Source: Nocardioides luteus (GTDB lineage Bacteria; Actinomycetota; Actinomycetes; Propionibacteriales; Nocardioidaceae). Taken from it: DNA of 43,064 nucleotides. Below are positions 31,408 through 39,138 of this stretch, one piece after another (the first letter of the stretch is position 1; every line of letters begins with the position of its first letter). The position numbers and the translations under genes were made by a program. Location: positions 1 through 43,064 of the forward strand of contig NZ_JZDQ02000048.1 of the NCBI RefSeq assembly GCF_000960475.2, in the 5' to 3' direction. The notes under the pieces are model-generated. The model worked only from the letters and a program-made list of their open reading frames with translations. It was not told the DNA's origin and ran no database searches.

Positions 31408-32484
31408 TCACTCCGATTTCTTTGAGGATGGTTCGTCCGAGCTCTGTTCGCCACGTTCTTTCGGCAGGCGATGGGTGCCGACGATGCGGCCGGTCCAGCC
31501 GAGGACGCTGGCTGCGATGACCGCTGCGATGAGAAGTACGCCGGTGATGATCTGGATGAGGTTGGCGCTGAGGCCGTCGAGGCGCAGCGCGCTGCCGATC
31601 GTCCCGATCAGGACCACGCCGGCGATGACACCGGGGATGGCGCCGCGGCCACCGAAGATGGAGACCCCGCCGAGCAGCACGGCCGCGATGACCTGCAGCT
31701 CCATCCCGGTGGCGTTGTCGCCCCGCGCGCTGCCGTAGCGGAGCGTGAAGTAGATGCCCGCCAGCCCCGAGATCAGCCCGCTGAGGGTGAACAGGATCAG
31801 CTTCGTACGGTCGACGTTGACGCCCGAGAAGCGGGCCGCGTCCTTGCTGAGGCCGGCGGCGAAGATGCCACGGCCGAACGGCGTGAAGTGCAGGACGACC
31901 GCGAAGACCACGATCAGGACGACCAGCGGGATCGTCATCAGCGGGATCTGGGAGCCGCCGATCCGGGCCTGGACGAGATCGCCCCAGGCGTCGGGCCAGT
32001 CGGTGATCGCGGTGGTGCCGAGGGCGCCGACCGCGATGCCACGGAAGAGCGCCATGGTGCCGATCGTGACGGCCAGCGACGGCAGCCCGTAGCGGGTGAC
32101 GAGCACGCCGTTGAGCGCTCCGGCCACCGCACAGGCGAGCAGCGCGAGCACCATCGCGACGGCCACCGGGAGGCCCTCGCGGTGCACGACCCCGAACAGG
32201 ACGCTGGAGAGCCCGACGACGCTCGCCACGGACAGGTCGATCTCGCCGGTGATGATGATCAGCGTCATCGGCAGCGCGATCAGCAGGATCGGCGCGATGT
32301 CGAGCACCAGGAAGTAGACCGTGATCGGGTCGGAGAAGTTGAGGATCGCGATCGAGGCGTACGTCCAGACGACCACGAGCAGGGCGATGATCGCCGAGTC
32401 GCGGGTCATCAGGGTGCGCTGCCACCAGGGCTTGGCGTGCGCCGCGTACGTGCGCGCGGGTGCCTTCTCGGCGAGCAGACTCAT
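31408..32484 (-). CDS. rhaQ: Rhamnose ABC transporter permease RhaQ
   Basis: 358 residues, BPD_transp_2 (RbsC-like) family with eight to ten membrane helices. It carries the family's GEIDLSVASVVGLSSVL and GRGIFAAGLSKDAARFSGVNV, the coupling loop. A charged C-terminal tail (KERGEQSSDEPSSKKSE) is cytoplasmic. ATG 32484 overlaps the rhaP stop as ATGA. It pairs with RhaP as the heterodimeric channel. Confidence 0.9.
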   Translation of the reverse strand: MSLLAEKAPARTYAAHAKPWWQRTLMTRDSAIIALLVVVWTYASIAILNFSDPITVYFLVLDIAPILLIALPMTLIIITGEIDLSVASVVGLSSVLFGVVHREGLPVAVAMVLALLACAVAGALNGVLVTRYGLPSLAVTIGTMALFRGIAVGALGTTAITDWPDAWGDLVQARIGGSQIPLMTIPLVVLIVVFAVVLHFTPFGRGIFAAGLSKDAARFSGVNVDRTKLILFTLSGLISGLAGIYFTLRYGSARGDNATGMELQVIAAVLLGGVSIFGGRGAIPGVIAGVVLIGTIGSALRLDGLSANLIQIITGVLLIAAVIAASVLGWTGRIVGTHRLPKERGEQSSDEPSSKKSE

Positions 32485-33524
32485 GCCTCTTCCCTCTCTG
32501 CGAGGAGCTTGTCGTGCTGACGGCGGGCGAAGTAGCGGTCCAGGACGATGGCGCCGATGATCAGCGCGCCGACGACCGCCTGCTGCCAGAAGTCGGGGAT
32601 GCCCAGGACCGGGAGCGCCCGGTTGATGGTGGTGAGGAGGTACGCCCCCAGGGCTGCCCCGAGGACGGTGCCGCTGCCGCCGAAGATGGCCACGCCACCC
32701 ACGACCGCGGCGCCGACGGCCTCGAGCTCGATGCCCTGGCCGACGCCGGAGCTGATGGTGCCGTAGCGGGAGACGTACAGGATCCCGGCGAGGCCGGCGA
32801 GCGCGCCCGAGGTGGCGAACGCCTGCAGGACCCGGCGCTTGTCGCGCAGCCCGTAGAGGGTGGCGGCGTCGGGGTCGGAGCCGATCGCGTAGAACTCCCG
32901 GCCGACACGCGTGGAGCGCATCAGATAGACGGCCACGGCGAGCAGCGCGAACGAGATCCACGCCAGGTTGGGGATGAACAGGAACGATCCGGTGCCGAAG
33001 TCGAGCAGCCCGGGCGGGATGTCGGAGGCGTTGATCCGGTCGCTGCCGGCCCACTCGAGCATGATCCCGCGGTAGACGTAGAGCGTGCCGAGGGTGATGA
33101 CCAGCGCCGGCACCTTGGCGAAGGCGACCAGGGCGCCGTTGACCAGACCGAGCACGGCGCCCGCGGCGACGGCGATCAGGACGACCACGATCACCGGCAG
33201 CCCGGTGTCGAGGAAGAGACGACCGGCGAGGTACGCCGTCAGCCCGAGCGTCGAGCCGACGCTGAGGTCGACGTTGCGGGTGACGATCACCATCGCCTGG
33301 CCGATCGCCAGGCAGACCAGGATCGCAGGGGTGAGGGTGAGGTCGCGCCAGCCGTCCGTGCTGAACAGGAAGTTGGGGTTCACCGCCGTGGTCACCACGA
33401 GCAGCGCGATGAAGGCGACGGCGATGCCGGTCTCGCGCTGCTTGAGGAGCCAGGTCAGCCGGTTGGCTGCACGATGGCGTGGCTGCGGCGCGGTGGGGGC
33501 GGGCGCGTCGAGCGTGGTGGTCAT
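32481..33524 (-). CDS. rhaP: Rhamnose ABC transporter permease RhaP
   Basis: 347 residues, RbsC-like permease. Helices are evident at IAVAFIALLVVTTAV and further on; the family signature is RNVDLSVGSTLGLTAYLAG and the coupling loop is REFYAIGSDPDAATLYGL. The 25-residue N-terminus is Pro/Ala/Thr-rich. ATG 33524 overlaps the rhaT stop by four bases, which couples permease to ATPase synthesis. Which of the two permeases is called P or Q is by gene order only. Confidence 0.9.
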   Translation of the reverse strand: MTTTLDAPAPTAPQPRHRAANRLTWLLKQRETGIAVAFIALLVVTTAVNPNFLFSTDGWRDLTLTPAILVCLAIGQAMVIVTRNVDLSVGSTLGLTAYLAGRLFLDTGLPVIVVVLIAVAAGAVLGLVNGALVAFAKVPALVITLGTLYVYRGIMLEWAGSDRINASDIPPGLLDFGTGSFLFIPNLAWISFALLAVAVYLMRSTRVGREFYAIGSDPDAATLYGLRDKRRVLQAFATSGALAGLAGILYVSRYGTISSGVGQGIELEAVGAAVVGGVAIFGGSGTVLGAALGAYLLTTINRALPVLGIPDFWQQAVVGALIIGAIVLDRYFARRQHDKLLAEREEA

Positions 33525-35047
33525 GATGCCTCGCTGACGTTCAGGGTGGTGGAGTGATGGGCCGTGGCCGCGCGCATGACGGTCTCGGGGGTGGCCTCCG
33601 CGCGGCTCAGCTCGGCCGTCTGGTGGCCCTCGCTGAGGACGATCACGCGGTCGGCCATCCCGAGCACCTCGGGGAGCTCGGAGGAGATCATCAGGATCCC
33701 GAGACCCTCCTGGGCCAGCGTCGAGAGCAGCCGGTGGACCTCGGACTTGGTGCCGACGTCGATGCCCCGGGTGGGCTCGTCGATGATCAGCACCTTCGGC
33801 TGGGTGGAGAGCCACTTGGCCAGCACGACCTTCTGCTGGTTGCCGCCCGAGAGCGTTCCGGCCAGGGTGTCGAGCGTCGCGGCCTTGACCTCGAGCCGGG
33901 CGGCCCAGTCGGCGGCCGAGCGGTTCTCGATGCCGGTGCTGATCAGCCCGGTGCGGGCGAGCCGGCCGCTGGTCGGGAGGGTGATGTTGCGCGAGATCGG
34001 CGCGTCCAGGACGAGACCGTGCTGGCGGCGGTCCTCGGGGACGAACGCCAGCCCCATCTCGATCGCCCGCCGCGGGTCACCCGGCGGGACCGGCTGACCG
34101 TCGAGGGTGACCTCGCCGCTCTCGTAGGGGTCGACGCCGAAGATCGCCTGGGCGACCTCGCTGCGCCCGGCGCCGACGAGGCCGGCCAGGCCGACGATCT
34201 CGCCCTCGCGGACGGTGAGGCTGATGTCCTGGAACAGGCCGGTGCGGGTGAGGCCCCTGACCTCGAGCAGGGGCTTGCCGACGGTGGCCTCGAGCTTCGG
34301 GTAGAGGTCGGAGACCTCGCGGCCGACCAGCCGGCGGACGATCTCGTCCTCGGTGACGTCGGCGATCGGGTCGGTGGAGATGTAGGCGCCGTCGCGCATC
34401 ACCGTGATCGTGTCGCACAGCGCGAACACCTCGTCGAAGCGGTGCGAGATGAAGACGACGGCGCAGCCCTGGTCGCGCAGGGTGCGCGCCACGGTCATCA
34501 ACCGCTCGACCTCGTTGCCCGACAGGGCCGCGGTCGGCTCGTCCATGATCAGGACCTTGGCGTCGAGGGAGAGCGCCTTGGCGATCTCGATCAGCTGCTG
34601 GTCGGCGATCGAGAGGCCCTCGGTCGGCCGGTCGGGCTCGATCGGCACGCCGAGCCGGGCGAAGAGCTCGACGACCTCGGTGCGCATCGCGGCGCGGTCG
34701 ATCCTGCCCCAGCGGTTGGTCGGCTGGCGCCCCATGAAGATGTTCTCGGTGACCGAGAGGTCGGGGAAGAGCGTCGGCTCCTGGTAGATGACCGCGACGC
34801 CGGCCTGCTTGGCCTCGGCGGTGTTGCGGAAGTCGACGCTGGTGCCGGCCAGGAGGTAGTCGCCGGCGTCGCGGCGGTAGAGCCCGGCGACGATCTTGAC
34901 CAGGGTCGACTTCCCGGCTCCGTTCTCTCCCACGAGCGCGTGGATGGATCCGGCCTCGACCCGAAGGCTTCCCGACCGGAGGGCGCGTACGGGGCCGAAC
35001 GACTTGGCCACGTCCCGCAGCTCCAGTGCGGCGGGTGTGTCCGGCAT
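33521..35047 (-). CDS. rhaT: Rhamnose ABC transporter ATP-binding protein
   Basis: 508 residues with two ABC domains, as in RbsA/AraG. Domain 1: Walker A GENGAGKS (40-47), Q-loop YQEPTLFP, degenerate signature LSIADQQ, Walker B VLIMDEPTAAL. Domain 2: degenerate Walker A GLVGAGRSE, signature LSGGNQQK, Walker B VLIIDEPTRGID. The asymmetry is normal for sugar importers of this class. First gene of rhaTPQS, with GAGGAG before ATG 35047, and the same 14-bp operator as rhaI lies 15 bp upstream of the start. Confidence 0.93.
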   Translation of the reverse strand: MPDTPAALELRDVAKSFGPVRALRSGSLRVEAGSIHALVGENGAGKSTLVKIVAGLYRRDAGDYLLAGTSVDFRNTAEAKQAGVAVIYQEPTLFPDLSVTENIFMGRQPTNRWGRIDRAAMRTEVVELFARLGVPIEPDRPTEGLSIADQQLIEIAKALSLDAKVLIMDEPTAALSGNEVERLMTVARTLRDQGCAVVFISHRFDEVFALCDTITVMRDGAYISTDPIADVTEDEIVRRLVGREVSDLYPKLEATVGKPLLEVRGLTRTGLFQDISLTVREGEIVGLAGLVGAGRSEVAQAIFGVDPYESGEVTLDGQPVPPGDPRRAIEMGLAFVPEDRRQHGLVLDAPISRNITLPTSGRLARTGLISTGIENRSAADWAARLEVKAATLDTLAGTLSGGNQQKVVLAKWLSTQPKVLIIDEPTRGIDVGTKSEVHRLLSTLAQEGLGILMISSELPEVLGMADRVIVLSEGHQTAELSRAEATPETVMRAATAHHSTTLNVSEAS

Positions 35048-35062
35048 GGGCAGCTCCTCGAA

Positions 35063-35076
35063 TTGAAAGGTTTCAA
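35063..35076. promoter_or_regulatory. LacI-type operator before rhaT
   Basis: TTGAAAGGTTTCAA, identical over 14 bp to the site before rhaI. It begins nine bases downstream of the -10 box and so covers the first transcribed bases. Confidence 0.8.
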
Positions 35077-35085
35077 GCCTGGTTT

Positions 35086-35114
35086 ACGCTAGTGATGGCA
35101 ATCACATACGTCAA
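35086..35114 (-). promoter_or_regulatory. rhaT promoter with CRP-like site in its spacer
   Basis: TTGACG (35114-35109), 17 bp, TAGCGT (35091-35086) on the minus strand. The spacer holds TGTGATTGCCATCACT (35106-35091), nine of ten matches to the CRP/GlxR pattern TGTGA-N6-TCACA. Promoter, CRP-like site and operator have the same order and spacing as before rhaI. Confidence 0.7.
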
Positions 35115-35225
35115 CACTCTGAGGCGGCTAATTTGAGCGAGGTCCGGACTTTGTCATCAGACCGCTTCGACGCCCGCACGCGTCCGGGAGGGAATCCCGC
35201 CGCGTCAGACCGCGTTGAGAGCCCC

Positions 35226-35924
35226 ATGCACGCACTCTGGGTATGGGCACATCCGCACGCGTCATCGCTCAACGGACGACTCCGGGAGGTCGGTCTGGAC
35301 GCGCTCGGCGCGGCTGGCTGGAGCGTCGACGAGATCGACCTCTACCGGATGCGTTTCAACCCGGTTCTCGCCGACCAGGGCGGGGCCGACGTACGCCGCC
35401 ACCAGGAGCTGCTGGGGGCCGCCGATCTGCTCGTCGTGCAGTTCCCGCTGTGGTGGTATTCGATGCCGGCCATCCTCAAGGGCTGGATCGACCGGGTCTT
35501 CGAGTCGGGCTTCGCCTTCGACGTACCGGATCCGGAGACGGGCAAGCCGCTCAAGTACGGCAAGGGCGGTCTGGCCGGCAAGCGCGCGCTGACGGTCGTC
35601 ACCGCCGGAGACCGGGCCGCGACGCTCGGTCCGCGCGGGATCAGCGGCCACATCGAGGACGTTCTGTGGCCACTGCTGCACGGCACCTTCTGGTACACCG
35701 GCATGGACCCGCTGCGCCCGCACCTGATCACCAACGCCGACACTGTCGACGCCGAGGCCATGGCCCGGATCGAGGCCGACCTGACCGTACGTCTCGCGGG
35801 CGTGATGACCGAGCCCCGGATCGACTACCGGCCCATGGCCGAGGAGCACTACGACCACACGATCAGGCTCCACGACTCGGTCGCTCCCGGCGAGGACGGG
35901 CTGAGCGCCCATCGCCAGGGCTGA
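35226..35924 (+). CDS. NAD(P)H-quinone oxidoreductase-like flavoprotein (flavodoxin_2 family)
   Basis: 232 residues. Pattern of the NQO1/KefF/MdaB group: N-terminal strand HALWVWAHPHASSLNGRL (phosphate-binding AHP...S), then ADLLVVQFPLWWYSMPAILKGWIDRVFESGFAF, and a flavin-binding TAGDRAATLGPRG. Such FMN/FAD enzymes reduce quinones or protect potassium channels. ATG 35226 was chosen because the upstream TTG at 35133 adds a non-homologous-looking stretch. It diverges from rhaT; the stretch between them has the rhaT promoter and no clear promoter for this gene. No functional link to rhamnose is evident. Confidence 0.87.
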   Translation: MHALWVWAHPHASSLNGRLREVGLDALGAAGWSVDEIDLYRMRFNPVLADQGGADVRRHQELLGAADLLVVQFPLWWYSMPAILKGWIDRVFESGFAFDVPDPETGKPLKYGKGGLAGKRALTVVTAGDRAATLGPRGISGHIEDVLWPLLHGTFWYTGMDPLRPHLITNADTVDAEAMARIEADLTVRLAGVMTEPRIDYRPMAEEHYDHTIRLHDSVAPGEDGLSAHRQG

Positions 35925-35954
35925 GGTCGTGCCCCGGAGAGGTGGGGCCGCCTG

Positions 35955-36130
35955 CTACGGTCGTCGAGCCAGCCGCTCGGGACGTAGTCCCGGCACGGGA
36001 ACCCGGTGGGAGTCCGGGACTGACGCGCAGCGGTGTGGGTGACGGACGGGACACTGTGCCACTGGGCCCTCGGGCCTGGGAAGGCGTCTCGCGCCGGTCG
36101 ATCCCGAGTCCGAAGACCTGCTGGCCCTGC
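35955..36130 (+). ncRNA. Cobalamin riboswitch
   Basis: The B12-box hallmarks appear in order: CAGCCGCTCGGGA, then GGGAACCCGGTGGGAGTCC (35998-36015 region), CTGACGCGCAGCGGTG, GGGTGACG, a CACTGGGCCC-GGGCCTGGGAAGG arm, and the closing GAGTCCGAAGACCTGC near 36104-36122. It lies in the 5' leader of the ABC importer genes, which begin at 36194. Binding of adenosylcobalamin or a related corrinoid should lower expression. A TACGGT -10-like box stands at 35956-35961. Confidence 0.92.
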
Positions 36131-36193
36131 AGCAGACCGCTGCCGGTCAGCACGGGCGACGCGCACCAGCCCGCGACCCGCTCGAGGACCGAC

Positions 36194-37231
36194 GTGCACC
36201 TGCCTCGCCCCATCCGAACGATCACCGCGAGCACCGTCCTGGTGCTCGGCTCCACGCTGGCCGGCTGCGCCGCCGATCAGTCCTCTGGAGCACCACAGGC
36301 GGCCGCCGACACCGCCGGCTTCCCGCTCACGCTGACCAACTGCGGGCGCGAGATCACGCTCGAGGCACCGCCCGAGCGCGCGGTCTCGCTCAACCAGGGC
36401 TCCACCGAGATCCTGCTCTCGCTCGGCCTCGCCGACCGGATGGCCGGCACGGCGGTCTGGACCGACCCGGTGCTCGACTCGCTCGCCGAGGACAACGAGC
36501 GCATTCCCCGGCTCGCCGACAACTGGCCCTCCTACGAGCGCGTCCTGGAGGCCGAGCCCGACTTCGTCACCGCCTCCTTCATCAGCACCCTGGGCGAGGG
36601 CGGGGTGACCACGCCCGAGGACCTGGAGAAGCTGGGCGTCGGCTCCTACCTCTCCCCCGCCGAGTGCGTGAAGGACAACGAGGGCGACGACGACGGCACC
36701 CGCCTGGACCCTCTCGAGATCGAGACGATCTACCAGGAGATCACCGAGCTGGCCCGGATCTTCGGCGTACCCGAGCGCGGCGAGGAGCTCGTCTCCGACC
36801 TGTCTGCGCGCCTCGAGGCGGCCGAGCGCAAGGCACCGGCGCGCGAGGTGAGCGCGATGTACTGGTTCGCCAACTCCGAGTCGCCCTACCTGGCCGGCTG
36901 CTGCGGCGGCCCCGGCATCATCGGCCGCGCCCTCGGTATCGAGAACGTCTTCGACGACACCACCGACGAGTGGCCGCAAATCAACTGGGAGACCGTCGCC
37001 GAACGCAACCCCGACGTCATCGTCCTCGGCGACCTCACCCGCAAGAGCCAGACCGCCGAGACCGCCCGCGCGAAGATCGACTACCTGAAGAGCAACCCGG
37101 TCACCGCCCAGATGGACGCGGTCCGCAACGACCGCTTCGTCACGCTCTCCGGCGCCGAGCTCAACCCCTCGATCCGCACCGTCTACGCGGTCGAGAACGT
37201 CGCCGACCAGCTCGCCGACCTGGGCCTATGA
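36194..37231 (+). CDS. ABC importer substrate-binding lipoprotein, riboswitch-controlled (corrinoid or F420-0 type)
   Basis: 345 residues. Lipobox LAGC with Cys23 after the signal; then a type III (BtuF/FecB) binding fold with a rigid helix: PPERAVSLNQGSTEILLSLGLADRMAG, PNxDVIVLGDLTRKSQ-like region ERNPDVIVLGD, and AVRNDRFVTLSGAELNPSIRTVYAVENVADQL. The segment YWFANSESPYLAGCCGGPGIIGRALG with paired cysteines is a mark of the group that was proposed from genome context to bind F420-0. The cobalamin riboswitch upstream instead suggests a corrinoid. GTG start 36194 without a strong ribosome site, consistent with riboswitch control of translation. Confidence 0.88.
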   Translation: MHLPRPIRTITASTVLVLGSTLAGCAADQSSGAPQAAADTAGFPLTLTNCGREITLEAPPERAVSLNQGSTEILLSLGLADRMAGTAVWTDPVLDSLAEDNERIPRLADNWPSYERVLEAEPDFVTASFISTLGEGGVTTPEDLEKLGVGSYLSPAECVKDNEGDDDGTRLDPLEIETIYQEITELARIFGVPERGEELVSDLSARLEAAERKAPAREVSAMYWFANSESPYLAGCCGGPGIIGRALGIENVFDDTTDEWPQINWETVAERNPDVIVLGDLTRKSQTAETARAKIDYLKSNPVTAQMDAVRNDRFVTLSGAELNPSIRTVYAVENVADQLADLGL

Positions 37232-38373
37232 CCCTGCGCGCGCAAGACCCCCAGCCGAGGCGTCACCCCGGTCGGCCGAGGCGTCGCTCCGGTCGGCCGA
37301 CCGGGCACAGCCGTGACACCTCGAGCGACGTACGTGACGCCTCGGCCGACGTACGTGACGCCTCGGCGATCGGGGTCACCGGGATGCTGCTGGGGCTGGC
37401 TCCCCTGCTCGTGCTGGCCTCGGTCGCGGGGGCGATCACGGTCGGGCCCTCCGACCTGGGCGTGGCCGACGTGTACGGCGTCGTTGCCGACCGGGTGGGG
37501 CTCGGCTCGTCCGACCTGACCCTGCTGCAGCAGAGCATCGTGTGGGACCTGCGGCTGCCGCGTACGTTGCTGGCGGGGATCTGCGGGGCGGGGCTGGCCA
37601 TCTGCGGGGTGATCCTGCAGTCGCTGCTGCGAAACCCGCTCGCCGATCCGTTCGTGCTCGGCATCTCCTCGGGCGCCTCCACTGGAGCGGTCTCGATCGT
37701 GGTGCTCGGCATCGGGTCGGGCGCGATCGGGCTCTCCACCGGGGCCTTCGTGGGTGCGCTGGCCTCGTTCGGACTCGTGCTGCTGCTCGCCTCGCTCGCC
37801 GGCGGCACCACCGACCGGCTGGTGCTGGCCGGCATCGCCGCCACCCAGCTGTTCTCGGCCCTGACCTCGTTCATCGTGTTCACCGCGGCCGACGCCGAGC
37901 AGACCCGCGGGGTGCTCTTCTGGCTGCTCGGGTCGCTCTCCTCGGCGAGCTGGACCGACGTCCTCGTCTGCGGGGTGATCGTGCTCGGCGGGCTGCTCTG
38001 CTGCGTCGCGGGCGCGGGGTGGCTGGACGCGTTCGCGTTCGGCAACGACGCGGCGGCCTCGCTCGGCGTCGACGTCACGCGCATCCGGGCGGTACTGCTG
38101 GTGCTGACCGCGCTGATGACGGCCGTCATCGTCTCCACGTCCGGAGCGATCGGCTTCGTCGGGCTCGTCCTCCCCCACCTCGCCCGCGCGCTGGTCGGGG
38201 TCGGGCACCGGCTGCTGCTTCCGGCCACGGCGCTGCTCGGCGCGATCTTCCTGATCTGGGTCGACACCGCGGCCCGTACGGTGATCGACCCCGAGGAGCT
38301 CCCGGTCGGGGTCGCGACCGCGCTGGTCGGGGTGCCGGCCTTCGCGCTGGTGCTGATGCGGGCACGCCGATGA
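37228..38373 (+). CDS. FecCD-family ABC permease of the riboswitch-controlled importer
   Basis: 381 residues from ATG 37228, which overlaps the binding-protein stop. Residues from about 50 on are a standard BtuC/FhuB-like permease of some nine or ten helices, with LRLPRTLLAGICGAGLAICGVILQSLLRNPLADPFVLG (the family's opening signature) and STSGAIGFVGLVLPHLAR (the coupling region). The first 46 residues are Arg/Ser/Asp-rich, not hydrophobic, and are encoded by a hairpin repeat (37255-37367). The true start may be ATG 37384; in that case the repeat is intergenic. Stop overlaps the ATPase start. Confidence 0.9.
   Translation: MTLRAQDPQPRRHPGRPRRRSGRPTGHSRDTSSDVRDASADVRDASAIGVTGMLLGLAPLLVLASVAGAITVGPSDLGVADVYGVVADRVGLGSSDLTLLQQSIVWDLRLPRTLLAGICGAGLAICGVILQSLLRNPLADPFVLGISSGASTGAVSIVVLGIGSGAIGLSTGAFVGALASFGLVLLLASLAGGTTDRLVLAGIAATQLFSALTSFIVFTAADAEQTRGVLFWLLGSLSSASWTDVLVCGVIVLGGLLCCVAGAGWLDAFAFGNDAAASLGVDVTRIRAVLLVLTALMTAVIVSTSGAIGFVGLVLPHLARALVGVGHRLLLPATALLGAIFLIWVDTAARTVIDPEELPVGVATALVGVPAFALVLMRARR
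37255..37367. repeat. Long hairpin of two pairs of 21-bp units at the permease start
   Basis: Two direct units (37255-37275, 37276-37296) begin CCGAGGCGTC and end CCGGTCGG. Two identical inverted-orientation units (37326-37346, 37347-37367) read CGACGTACGTGACGCCTCGG plus C. The pairs can fold against each other, with about 29 nt of loop. The element starts 23 bp after the binding-protein stop. Confidence 0.8.
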
Positions 38374-39131
38374 CGGCGCTCGAGGCCGAGCGGGTCCGCT
38401 GGGCGCCTCGTGGCCGCTTGGTCGTCGACGACGTGTCTCTCCGGGTCGAGGACGGCGCCACGGTCGGGCTGCTCGGGCCCAACGGCTCCGGGAAGTCCTC
38501 GCTCATCCGGATCCTGGCCGGTCTCCGGGCACCCTCCTCCGGTGACGTACGCCTCGACGGCAACCCGCTCGCCGGGATGTCCCGGCGCCGGCTTGCCCGC
38601 CGGCTCGCGGTCGTCGAGCAGGAGCCGGCGACCAGCCAGGACCTCCGCGTGCGCGATGTCGTCGCCCTCGGCCGGGTCCCCCACCGCCCGGCCTGGGCTC
38701 CCGACAGCACCCAGGACCGCGCCGTCATCGAGGAGGCGGCCGCCCACGCGGGCATCGCCGACCGCCTCGACCAACGCTTCTCGACGCTGTCGGGCGGCGA
38801 GCGGCAACGTACGCAGATCGCCCGGGCGCTCGCCCAGGAGCCCGAGATCCTGCTCCTGGACGAGCCGACGAACCACCTCGACGTACGTCACCAGCTGGCG
38901 CTGCTCGCGCTGGTCCGCCGGATGCCCACGACCTGCCTCGTCGCCCTGCACGACCTCAACCTCGCCGCCGCCTACTGCGACCAGGTCTTCGTGCTCTCCC
39001 AGGGCCGCGTCGTGGCCGGCGGCCCTCCCGCCGAGGTGCTCACCGAGTCCCTCATCTCGGAGGTCTACGGCGTCCGCGCCCGGGTGCACCACGACGAGGG
39101 CGTCGTCATCCGCTTCCTCGGCCCGCTGTGA
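38370..39131 (+). CDS. ABC importer ATP-binding protein, riboswitch-controlled
   Basis: 253 residues, FepC/BtuD-like. Walker A GPNGSGKS (36-43), Q-loop VEQEPATSQD, signature LSGGERQR, Walker B ILLLDEPTNHLD, and the switch His in VALHDLNLAAAYCD. ATG 38370 overlaps the permease stop as ATGA. With the preceding two genes it makes a full type II ABC importer with one ATPase dimer. Its stop is seven bases from the end of the convergent GH16 gene; no terminator separates them. Confidence 0.93.
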   Translation: MTALEAERVRWAPRGRLVVDDVSLRVEDGATVGLLGPNGSGKSSLIRILAGLRAPSSGDVRLDGNPLAGMSRRRLARRLAVVEQEPATSQDLRVRDVVALGRVPHRPAWAPDSTQDRAVIEEAAAHAGIADRLDQRFSTLSGGERQRTQIARALAQEPEILLLDEPTNHLDVRHQLALLALVRRMPTTCLVALHDLNLAAAYCDQVFVLSQGRVVAGGPPAEVLTESLISEVYGVRARVHHDEGVVIRFLGPL

Positions 39132-39138
39132 CCTGCGA

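Noticed and set aside
37255..37367. CRISPR-like array
   Set aside because: The 21-bp units are directly adjacent without spacers and come in inverted pairs; no cas genes are near.
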